Shown: positions 56,307 through 64,000 of the stretch, in pieces
How the letters are laid out: the number at the start of each line of letters is the position of its first letter
Position numbering within the stretch: the stretch's first letter is position 1
Assembly: GCA_039818825.1 (NCBI GenBank)
Contig: JBCBTD010000016.1
Span: forward strand, 1-64,000
DNA: 64,000 nt
Reading direction: 5' to 3'
Origin: JBCBTD01 sp039818825
Lineage (GTDB): Bacteria > Pseudomonadota > Alphaproteobacteria > Geminicoccales > Geminicoccaceae
Program-made: the position numbers and the translations under genes
Notes under the pieces: model-generated
Told to the model about the DNA's origin: nothing
Database searches by the model: none
The model's input: only the letters and a program-made list of their open reading frames with translations

Positions 56307-57230
56307 GTGAGCCAGCGGGTATTCATGGCCAGCGACCGACCAGCTGCAGCAGCGTCCGGGACGCTCCGGTCCGGCCCGTTCGATCTCGGCTTCCGGATCG
56401 AGGGCGCGGGGGCAAGCGCGCTCGTCATCGGTAGCAGTGTCCAGCATCCCCGGTTGTTCCCGACGCGACTCCGAGATCATCTGCGCCTCGCGTTCGTCGA
56501 CCAGCGAGCGTTCGCAAGACCGACCCGCGAGGTCACGCCGGCTGATTTTGCATTCGACGACATGCTGGCCGACGTCGAGCGGCTGCGCGAGCACTTGCAG
56601 CTCGGGCAGGTCGTCCTCATCGGTGCGTCTGGCAACGGGCTGATCGCGTTGGAGTACGCCAAGCGCTACCCGAACGCGGTGACGCACGTCGTGCTGATCG
56701 CCACGCCGCCAGGCTTCGGGGCGATCCACGTCGAGCTTGCCGAGCGGCATTGGGCCGAAGCCGTCTGCCCCGAGCGACGGGCTCGGCACGACGTGTCGAT
56801 GCAAGCGCTGGAGGCGGCCGTCGCCGCCGATCCGGACCGGGCCTTCGTCACCTACTGCCTCCACATGGGCGCCCGCACCTGGTTCGACGCTAGCTACGAT
56901 GCGGCGGCTTTGTGGAGCGGGGTACATGTGAACATGGCCGGCTTCCAGCACGTTTGGGGCGAAGTGTTCCGGGACCTCGATGTGGCCGAGGGCCTCGAAC
57001 GGCTCCAGATGCCCGTTCTGATCGCGCTCGGCCGCGTCGACTACCTGATTGCACCTAACGAAGCCTGGGAGCCCCATCGGGCGCACTTTCCGGATTTGAC
57101 GATCCGGGTGTTCGACCGCAGCGGCCACGCGCCGCCGCTGGAAGAGCCGGCCGCCTTCGTCACCACGTTGCTCGATTGGCTGGCTCGCCCGCGGGCGGAC
57201 GCGGAGGAAGCGACCGCTACGCGCCGCTAG
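56307..57230 (+). CDS. alpha/beta-hydrolase fold protein
   Basis: A 307-aa hydrolase. The nucleophile elbow is LIGASGNGLIALEYA (G-x-S-x-G), the acid is likely in LIALGRVDYLIAP and the histidine in FDRSGHAPPLEEP. The N-terminal HPRLFPTRLRDHLRLAFVDQRAFARPT replaces the usual HGGPG oxyanion loop with VIGSSVQHPR. The start is GTG at 56307; the ATG at 56325 (MASDRPAA) is an alternative. It resembles generic proline-iminopeptidase or lactonase-like hydrolases. The preceding 178 bp hold nothing I recognise. Confidence 0.8.
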   Translation: MSQRVFMASDRPAAAASGTLRSGPFDLGFRIEGAGASALVIGSSVQHPRLFPTRLRDHLRLAFVDQRAFARPTREVTPADFAFDDMLADVERLREHLQLGQVVLIGASGNGLIALEYAKRYPNAVTHVVLIATPPGFGAIHVELAERHWAEAVCPERRARHDVSMQALEAAVAADPDRAFVTYCLHMGARTWFDASYDAAALWSGVHVNMAGFQHVWGEVFRDLDVAEGLERLQMPVLIALGRVDYLIAPNEAWEPHRAHFPDLTIRVFDRSGHAPPLEEPAAFVTTLLDWLARPRADAEEATATRR

Positions 57231-57264
57231 CCGGACCGAGGCAAGCTGATTAGGGTCCGCGCGC

Positions 57265-59196
57265 TTGTGGAGCGCGCCGACCTTGAACTTTCGCCAACCC
57301 AACTTTTCGGTCACGACGACCTTGTTTCTGGTCCAGCTCGCCGTCGCGGCGGCGGTCTCGGCCACCATCGTTCTGTTCGACCGGGCGGAACGCCGCCAAC
57401 AAGCGCTGGCGACAGCGCGCGAGATGCTGGACCTGACCGTCACCAATCTGCAGTTGCAGGTCGCGGCGCTCGTCGACCCGGTCGACTCGGTGGTGAAGTC
57501 CTCGCGCTACTGGCCGCGGATCAGCGACCAGCCGACGGCCAGCGGTCACCCGGCGCGGCGCTTCATGATCGAGTTCCTCGGCGACCACCCGCAGATCGCC
57601 AGCGCGTTCCTCGGCTACGACGACGGCGACTATTTCCAGATCGCCGAACTCGTCGACGTGGCGCCGCCGTTGCGCCATGGCGCGCCGCCAGAGACGGTGT
57701 TCAGTGAGGACGTCGTGCTGCGCGACGCCGCCGGCGAGGTCCGGTCGCTGACCCGGTTCCTGGACCGTCACGGCGGCACCCTGGCCACCCGCACCGACAT
57801 CCACGACGGTTTCGATCCCCGTGAGCGGCCTTGGTACGTCGCCGCAGACGCCACACCGGGCGTTGCCCGAACGGAGGTCTACCGGTTCGAAGGCACCGAC
57901 GAGCCGGGCATCTCCGTCAGCCGCCGCTTCGACGGCGGGGTGATGGGCGCCGACGTGGCCATCGCCCATTTGTGCCAGTTCCTCGACGCGACACCGCAGG
58001 CCAAGGAGGGGCTGGTCGCGATCGTCCACGCAGACGGCCGGCTGCTCGCGCGCTCGACGGGGACGCTGGCAGCCAACGCGGTGCTGACGGCGGCGGACCA
58101 GGCGCGGCTGCGCGAGCTGGTGGCACGCGGGCTGGCCGAGGGGACGTTGCCGTCGTCGGTGGTCGAGATCGCCGGCGCACCCTGGGTGCTGCGGGTGGCA
58201 CCGGTGGCTCTCGGCGCCGGAGTCGACGAGAATCTGCTGGTGGCGATGCCGGTGCGGACCATCATGGCGCCTATCGACCAGGTCGCACGACGAACCGGGC
58301 TGGTGTCGGTCCTGATCGTTGCCGCAAGCATCCCTCTGATCTGGCTGCTCGCACGGCTGATGACCGGCCCCTTGTTGCGCCTCGCCGCCGCGACCGAGCG
58401 GATCCAGCGATTCGATCTCGAAGAGCCGCCGGTACGGATGTCTCGAATAGAGGAGATCCGCAGGCTGCAGGAGGCGGTGCGGGCGATGCGCGAGAACCTG
58501 CGAACCTTCGCGCTGTACGTGCCGAAAGCGCTGGTCCAGCAGCTGATCGAGAGCGGGGTCACGCCGCGGCCGGGCGGCGAGCGCCGCGACGTGACGTTGC
58601 TGTTCATGGATCTCGAGAACTTCACGCCGATGTCGTCGCGGTTGTCGCCCGAAGAGGTGATGACGCGAATGACGAGCTATTTCGAGGGCGCGACCCGGAC
58701 GCTGCTCGACCACGAGGCGACCGTCGACAAGTACATCGGCGACGCGGTCATGGCGTTCTGGAACGCGCCCAATCCCTCGGTCGACCACGTCGCACGCGCC
58801 TGCCGCGCAGCACTGGCGGTGATCGCTACCGTCGGTCCCGAAACCGACCGCTGGGCGGAGACCGGCGGCCCACCTCTGCGGACCCGGATCGGCCTCCATT
58901 GCGGCGAGGCCATCGTCGGCAACGTCGGCAGCTCCGACCGGATGAACTACACCGCCCTTGGCGCCACGGTGAACTTCGCCGCCCGGCTGGAGAAGCTCAA
59001 TCGCCAGCTCGGCACGACCATTCTGGTCAGCGCCGAGGTCGTAGCGCGGGCCGGCAACGGCTTCGATTTCCAGCCGGCCGGCGCGCACCGTATGGAGGGT
59101 TTCGACGACCCGATCGAGGTGTTCGAGCTCGTGGGCGAGCGCCGGCCGGCGATCCCGGCGAGCCCGACGACCGGCCTCATCGCCGGCCCCGGTTGA
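57265..59196 (+). CDS. Cache-HAMP adenylate/guanylate cyclase
   Basis: A 643-aa membrane receptor cyclase. Two membrane helices (about 17-37 and 345-368) flank a periplasmic Cache-type sensor domain (FDPRERPWYVAADATPGVARTEVY is typical). A HAMP region (about 370-420) follows, then a class III cyclase domain with metal aspartates in LLFMDLENFTP and KYIGDAVMAFWNAP and ALGATVNFAARLEKLN for catalysis. The GTG at 57265 begins MWSAPTLNFRQ. This is the second cyclase in the window and has a different sensor from the ferredoxin fusion. Base specificity (cAMP or cGMP) is not certain. Confidence 0.92.
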   Translation: MWSAPTLNFRQPNFSVTTTLFLVQLAVAAAVSATIVLFDRAERRQQALATAREMLDLTVTNLQLQVAALVDPVDSVVKSSRYWPRISDQPTASGHPARRFMIEFLGDHPQIASAFLGYDDGDYFQIAELVDVAPPLRHGAPPETVFSEDVVLRDAAGEVRSLTRFLDRHGGTLATRTDIHDGFDPRERPWYVAADATPGVARTEVYRFEGTDEPGISVSRRFDGGVMGADVAIAHLCQFLDATPQAKEGLVAIVHADGRLLARSTGTLAANAVLTAADQARLRELVARGLAEGTLPSSVVEIAGAPWVLRVAPVALGAGVDENLLVAMPVRTIMAPIDQVARRTGLVSVLIVAASIPLIWLLARLMTGPLLRLAAATERIQRFDLEEPPVRMSRIEEIRRLQEAVRAMRENLRTFALYVPKALVQQLIESGVTPRPGGERRDVTLLFMDLENFTPMSSRLSPEEVMTRMTSYFEGATRTLLDHEATVDKYIGDAVMAFWNAPNPSVDHVARACRAALAVIATVGPETDRWAETGGPPLRTRIGLHCGEAIVGNVGSSDRMNYTALGATVNFAARLEKLNRQLGTTILVSAEVVARAGNGFDFQPAGAHRMEGFDDPIEVFELVGERRPAIPASPTTGLIAGPG

Positions 59197-59281
59197 GCCG
59201 ATGCAATGCCGGTCCGACACGCGGGCTGGCGGCGATCTGGCAGGCGACGCATCTTCCGGCCGAACTGGGGGGAGTGACGAC

Positions 59282-60487
<1,206 letters not shown>

Positions 60488-60561
60488 CGTCGTCGGCCGT
60501 TCACCAACAAGGTGAAGGCGCTCTGCGCCCCACACCCGATCCAGCCCGGTGACAGCCATCT

Positions 60562-61677
60562 TCAACGTCGACGGAGCACTGCGGTCATCGAGTGGTTGTC
60601 GAAGACGTGCTGGCCGGCTTCGACGGTGAACAAGTCCTCGAGGCGGCCGAAAAAGACGTCCGCCAGACGGTCTGCCTCGGCGGCACCGGCTGCCGAACCG
60701 TCGAACAAGCCAACGCGGAACGAGGACTCGGAAAAGCCGCGGGCAAACGCGGCGTAGGTCTTCGCGTAGGCCACCGGGTCGCCGCCATCGGCCAACGCTC
60801 GAGCGTACGGATTGGGAATGAGTTCGTCGACGAGTTCGACGATCTCGAAGGCGGCCTGGAGATCAGCCTCACGCTCGAGCGGCGCCCGGACTTCCCACGA
60901 CTCGCGGAAATAGAGCGGGAACACGAAGCTTTCGAGGCGCGCGGGGTCGAGCATCCCGTCGTTCGCCATGCCCTCGGCGATGCGCCAGAACGCCCGGTAG
61001 AGGCGATGCCCGCCGGCGGCGAGGCCACTAGGATCATCGAGGTTTTCGATCGACGCCATGGTCTCGAGGACGAGGTACCCACCGGACCGCGTTTCCTCGG
61101 CGCGCCGACGCAGGAACGACGTCCAATCCCGGTCCGCTTTGGCTCTGATTTCTTGCCGCGCCGACCCCGTCATGTCGGCGAAGAACAAGGTTCCCGGCGA
61201 GGACAGGCGGACGGTGCCGTCGAACCAGTGGGCAGCCATGAACGACATACCGAGGTCGATCGAACCGGGACTAGCCACCCTGTCGTAAAAGCTGCCGACG
61301 GAGGCCTCGGGGCGGACCGGCCCCGCGTGCTGCAAGTACCCCTCAGGGCCTTTGACGTTCGCGAAGAGGTCGTTCCAGTCGTTACCGATCTGATCGCTGT
61401 GGACCGTGACGACGGGCACGTCGGACCGGAGGCCGTGGATCTCCTCTAGCACGATGCGGAACGCAGCCATCGAATTGCGCCCCGGCCCGCAGCCATAGTC
61501 GATCACACGCAGTTCGCGCCCGGTCAGATCGAGCGCCCGCGCGGCCCGGCGCAACCGATCGGCCTGCATCAGCACGGTGTCGCGCTGAATGGCCGAGTAG
61601 CTGTCGTAGAACCCCTGGCCACCCATCCCTTCGGTGGCGCTGGCATCTTGTCCATCGGACCGCGACTTGGCCGTCAT
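60562..61677 (-). CDS. SABATH-like SAM-dependent carboxyl methyltransferase
   Basis: A 371-aa protein laid out like the plant SABATH (salicylate/benzoate/theobromine) methyltransferases. QGFYDSYSAIQ (21-31) matches the start that binds substrate and SAM, VIDYGCGPGRNS (58-69) is SAM motif I, SDQIGNDWNDLF (94-105) corresponds to NDLPGNDFN, VGSFYDRV (127-134) to the GSFYGRLFP element, and FMAAHWFD (146-153) to the SSYSLHWLS element. The ATG at 61677 has AGAAAGG upstream. Such enzymes methylate small carboxylic acids. The acceptor here is unknown. It ends a minus-strand run after moaE, 171 bp away. Confidence 0.82.
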   Translation of the reverse strand: MTAKSRSDGQDASATEGMGGQGFYDSYSAIQRDTVLMQADRLRRAARALDLTGRELRVIDYGCGPGRNSMAAFRIVLEEIHGLRSDVPVVTVHSDQIGNDWNDLFANVKGPEGYLQHAGPVRPEASVGSFYDRVASPGSIDLGMSFMAAHWFDGTVRLSSPGTLFFADMTGSARQEIRAKADRDWTSFLRRRAEETRSGGYLVLETMASIENLDDPSGLAAGGHRLYRAFWRIAEGMANDGMLDPARLESFVFPLYFRESWEVRAPLEREADLQAAFEIVELVDELIPNPYARALADGGDPVAYAKTYAAFARGFSESSFRVGLFDGSAAGAAEADRLADVFFGRLEDLFTVEAGQHVFDNHSMTAVLRRR

Positions 61678-61742
61678 GAAACCTTTCTCCCTGCGCCGTG
61701 CCCGCGGCGGCCGCGTTTCGTCTACGCTAGGCGGGGGCAGGA

Positions 61743-61756
61743 TCACTGACCAGTGA
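61743..61756. promoter_or_regulatory. 14-bp inverted repeat upstream of the methyltransferase gene
   Basis: TCACTG-AC-CAGTGA is a perfect 6+2+6 inverted repeat lying 66 bp upstream of the methyltransferase ATG, in its only upstream gap. Size and symmetry fit a small dimeric repressor (TetR or GntR-like) operator. No regulator gene is adjacent. Confidence 0.3.
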
Positions 61757-61848
61757 CCCTGCACGCGACGGCCCGCGTCCAGCGCTCGCCAACGGCGGTC
61801 GGCATGCCACGAGGGGTAGGAAGTCCGAGGTCACCGAGATCGACGACG

Positions 61849-62298
61849 CTACCCCCGCCAACGCGCGGCCGCCTCGTCGTCGCTGGCCTTGGCTTCGACC
61901 CAGCGCTCTCCATCCGCCGTCTCCTCGAGCTTCCAGAAGGGTGCTCGGGTCTTCAGCCAGTCCATCAGGAAGCTGCACGCCTCGAAGGCGGGCTCGCGGT
62001 GGGCGGAGGCGACGATGCAGAGAACGATCGGCTCGCCCGGCTCCAGGCGGCCGTAGCGGTGGACGATCAGGCTCGCCTGGATCGGCCAGCGCGCTTGGGC
62101 TTCGGCTTCGAGCCGCGCCAACTCGCCCTCGGTCATGCCGGGGTAGTGCTCCAGGGTCATCGCCCGGACCGCGCGGTCGCCCTGCTCGGCCCGGACGTTA
62201 CCCTGGAAGCTGACCACGGCGCCGATGTCGGTGCGTTTGGCAGTGAGCGCCCGCAGCTCGCTGCCCGCATCGAACGGTTCGCGCTGGACGCGGATCAC
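61849..62298 (-). CDS. moaE: molybdopterin synthase catalytic subunit
   Basis: A 149-aa subunit that, with MoaD, converts cyclic pyranopterin monophosphate to molybdopterin. Conserved residues are in GAVVSFQGNVR, LEHYPGMTEGEL, RYGRLEPGEPIVLCIVASAHREPAFEACSFLMDWLKTRAPFWKLE (catalytic lysines) and the terminal WVEAK. The stop of moaD lies one base before its start region (gap 1 bp), so the genes are coupled. It supports the molybdenum enzyme XdhB. Confidence 0.96.
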   Translation of the reverse strand: MIRVQREPFDAGSELRALTAKRTDIGAVVSFQGNVRAEQGDRAVRAMTLEHYPGMTEGELARLEAEAQARWPIQASLIVHRYGRLEPGEPIVLCIVASAHREPAFEACSFLMDWLKTRAPFWKLEETADGERWVEAKASDDEAAARWRG

Positions 62299-62299
62299 C

Positions 62300-62551
62300 T
62301 CAGCCGCCCGTCACCGGCGGGAAGAACGCGACCTCGTCGTCCGGGCCCAGGGCAACGTCGTCGGTGATGTGGCGCTGGTTGACCGCAATCCGCACCACGC
62401 CTTCGCTCTCCCAAGCCTCCTTGAAGCCCGGCGAGCGCTCGGCGATCCAGGCGCCGAGTTGGCGGACGGTCGTCACCCCCTCGGGAAGCGCCAAATCCTC
62501 GCTGGCCTTGCCGGTCCGATAGCGGAGCCAGGCGAAGTAGAGCACCCGCAA
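62300..62551 (-). CDS. moaD: molybdopterin synthase sulfur-carrier subunit
   Basis: An 83-aa ubiquitin-fold sulfur carrier ending in the required double glycine (FFPPVTGG), whose C terminus becomes the thiocarboxylate. MRVLYFAWLRYRTGKASEDLALP and the IAVNQRHITDDVALGPDDEVA segment are typical. It lies between pgsA (3-bp gap) and moaE (1-bp gap). Confidence 0.96.
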   Translation of the reverse strand: MRVLYFAWLRYRTGKASEDLALPEGVTTVRQLGAWIAERSPGFKEAWESEGVVRIAVNQRHITDDVALGPDDEVAFFPPVTGG

Positions 62552-62554
62552 GGT

Positions 62555-63136
62555 TCAGCCCTCCATCTGGCGTGCGGCGCCATCGGCCGGCTCGGCGCCG
62601 AGCCGTGCGAACGCCGAACGGACGTAGTCGACAGCGGTGATCAACGTCAGGAGCGCCGCGACCCACAGCAGCACCTCGCCCGCCACGGCCGCGTCGGCCG
62701 ACGCATCGCCGAGGATCAACAGAGCCAACGCCACCATCTGCGCCGTGGTCTTCCATTTGGCGAGACGGGTCACCGGCAGCGCCGGTCCGTGGCCGGCCAA
62801 CACCTCACGTAAACCGGAGATCACCAACTCGCGCAGCACGATGACCAGCACCGGCAGAAGCGGCGCCCTGTCAGCGGCGAGCAAGGTCAGCAGCACCGTG
62901 GCAACGAGCAGTTTGTCGGCGATCGGGTCGAGGCAGCGGCCGAGCATGGTGATCTCGCCCCGCGCCCGGGCAACGACGCCGTCGAAGTAATCGGTGACGG
63001 CTGCGCCCGCGAACAGCGCCAAGGCGACCCAGCCGGTCGCCGGCTCGCCGATCATCACCAACAGGGCGATCGGCGGGATCAACGCGATCCGCGCCATGGT
63101 GAGACGGTTGGCCAAGGTCAGGGTCATCGGCTTCAT
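62555..63136 (-). CDS. pgsA: CDP-diacylglycerol-glycerol-3-phosphate 3-phosphatidyltransferase
   Basis: A 193-aa membrane enzyme making phosphatidylglycerophosphate. The CDP-alcohol phosphotransferase motif D-G-x2-A-R-x8-G-x3-D-x3-D is present as TDYFDGVVARARGEITMLGRCLDPIADKLL. Several membrane helices follow; N terminus MKPMTLTLANRLTMARIALIP is standard. It overlaps uvrC by 4 nt. The C-terminal tail (SAFARLGAEPADGAARQMEG) is variable. Confidence 0.96.
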   Translation of the reverse strand: MKPMTLTLANRLTMARIALIPPIALLVMIGEPATGWVALALFAGAAVTDYFDGVVARARGEITMLGRCLDPIADKLLVATVLLTLLAADRAPLLPVLVIVLRELVISGLREVLAGHGPALPVTRLAKWKTTAQMVALALLILGDASADAAVAGEVLLWVAALLTLITAVDYVRSAFARLGAEPADGAARQMEG

Positions 63137-64000
63137 GCCTGCTCGTGAAAATGGTCGTGGATCTTGCGCGCCACGTGGCGGTTGATGCCGGGCACCTTCT
63201 CCAGGTCGTCGAGCCCGGCGGCCTGAACCCCTTTGGCCGAACCGAAATGGGCGAGCAGCGCCTTCTTTCGCTTGGCGCCGATGCCATCGATGCTGTCCAG
63301 CGGCGACGACTGCAACGCCTTGCCGCGCTTTGCCCGGTGGCTGGAAATGGCAAATCGGTGGGCTTCGTCGCGCAACCGCTGGATGAAATAGAGCACCGGG
63401 TCCTTGGCGTCGAGGTGCAACGGCGGCGCGCCGTCACGATGCACGACCTCGCGGCCGGCGTTGCGGTCGGGGCCTTTGGCGACGGCGACCAGCGCCACGT
63501 CCTCGACGCCAACCTCGGCCAAGGTCGACCGCACCGCGGACAGCTGACCGATGCCGCCGTCGATCAGCACGAGGTCCGGCCAGCCGCCGCCGGCGCGTTC
63601 CGGATCCTCTTTGAGCAATCGGCGAAACCGCCGCCGGAAAACCTCGCGCATCATCGCGAAATCGTCGCCGGGCACGGTTGCCTCGTCCTTGATCGTGAAG
63701 GTCCGATAGGCGGTGCGATCCAAGCCCTCGGGGCCGCTGACGACGAAGCTGCCGACCGCGTGGCGGCCCTGGATGTGGCTGTTGTCGTAGACCTCGATCC
63801 GCCGCGGCGCGGCGTCCAGCGCCAGCTTCTCGGCCAGCGCCGTGAGCAACCCGGCCTGCGCCGAGCCCTCGGCCAGCTTCCGCGCCAGCGCCTGCTCCGC
63901 ATTGGCGCTGGCGATGCCGACCAGCTCCCGCTTCGCACCGCGCAAGGGCACGATCACCCGAACACGACGGTCGGCACGGGCAGTGAGTGCCGCCTCCAGG
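63133..64000 (-). CDS. uvrC: excinuclease ABC subunit C (5' part off the right edge)
   Basis: The C-terminal 288 residues of UvrC; the frame is open to 64000, so the N-terminal nuclease and UVR domains lie outside. Visible are VIVPLRGAKRELVGIASANAEQAL, the RNase H-like endonuclease domain (IEVYDNSHIQGRHAVGSFVV with catalytic Asp, PDLVLIDGGIGQLSAV), HRFAISSHRAKRGKALQSSPLDSIDGIGAKRKKALLAHFG and a terminal helix-hairpin-helix (LEKVPGINRHVARKIHDHF). It heads the visible uvrC-pgsA-moaD-moaE run. Confidence 0.96.
   Translation of the reverse strand, partial: LEAALTARADRRVRVIVPLRGAKRELVGIASANAEQALARKLAEGSAQAGLLTALAEKLALDAAPRRIEVYDNSHIQGRHAVGSFVVSGPEGLDRTAYRTFTIKDEATVPGDDFAMMREVFRRRFRRLLKEDPERAGGGWPDLVLIDGGIGQLSAVRSTLAEVGVEDVALVAVAKGPDRNAGREVVHRDGAPPLHLDAKDPVLYFIQRLRDEAHRFAISSHRAKRGKALQSSPLDSIDGIGAKRKKALLAHFGSAKGVQAAGLDDLEKVPGINRHVARKIHDHFHEQA

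Overview
The window is GC-rich, gene-dense bacterial chromosome with very short intergenic gaps and many stop/start overlaps (ATGA, GTGA, TTGA). Gene content and order (flgF-flgG-flgA-flgH; fliL-fliM-DUF6468-motE; uvrC-pgsA-moaD-moaE; xanthine dehydrogenase with XdhC; ureDABCEFG) point to an alphaproteobacterium, most likely of the Rhodospirillales type. That placement is inference from synteny and protein style, not from a marker gene. No rRNA, tRNA, CRISPR array or intact insertion sequence was seen.

Layout. 0-4 kb (minus): an M3 peptidase, an ABC1-family kinase and a leucine-rich-repeat protein cut by the left edge. 4-15 kb: acyl-CoA ligases, a ThuA/oxidoreductase pair, threonine aldolase, TspO, an MFS carrier and an ion permease. 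14.9-25.1 kb: flagellar and chemotaxis block; motE, a DUF6468 gene, fliM and fliL on minus, flgFGAH on plus behind a sigma-54-type promoter, then cheY-cheZ and a 996-aa periplasmic-type repeat protein on minus. 25.2-33.5 kb: purine catabolism, with uraD plus a phosphoesterase and a GlcD-like oxidase on minus, and uraH-xdhA-xdhB-xdhC-guaD on plus. 33.5-36.3 kb: a lower-GC island with one 609-aa membrane-anchored protein ending in a degenerate subtilisin-like domain. 36.4-43.3 kb: panE-like reductase, cytochromes, an aldolase, a CBS protein, prolyl aminopeptidase, glutathione peroxidase and a ferredoxin-adenylate cyclase fusion. 43.4-49.8 kb: a urease operon behind a near-perfect sigma-54 promoter, with a GNAT acetyltransferase between ureA and ureB and an ABC ATPase at its end. 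49.8-52.9 kb: GH65 phosphorylase and beta-phosphoglucomutase. 53-60.5 kb: CbiX chelatase, PQQ-type sugar dehydrogenase, VOC protein, hydrolase, a second adenylate cyclase and an MFS carrier. 60.5-64 kb (minus): a SABATH-like methyltransferase, moaE, moaD, pgsA and the 3' part of uvrC.

How it fits together. Guanine deaminase, the molybdenum hydroxylase and the two urate-ring-opening enzymes take purines toward allantoin; later steps of that route would yield urea, which the urease cluster splits. MoaD/MoaE support the molybdopterin cofactor that XdhB needs. The sigma-54 promoter in front of ureD suggests nitrogen control of urea use, while the one in front of flgF fits flagellar sigma-54 control. 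The most unusual items are the subtilase-like island gene, the redox-domain cyclase, the SABATH-like methyltransferase, the acetyltransferase inside the urease operon, and the near-identical LRR repeats at the left edge.
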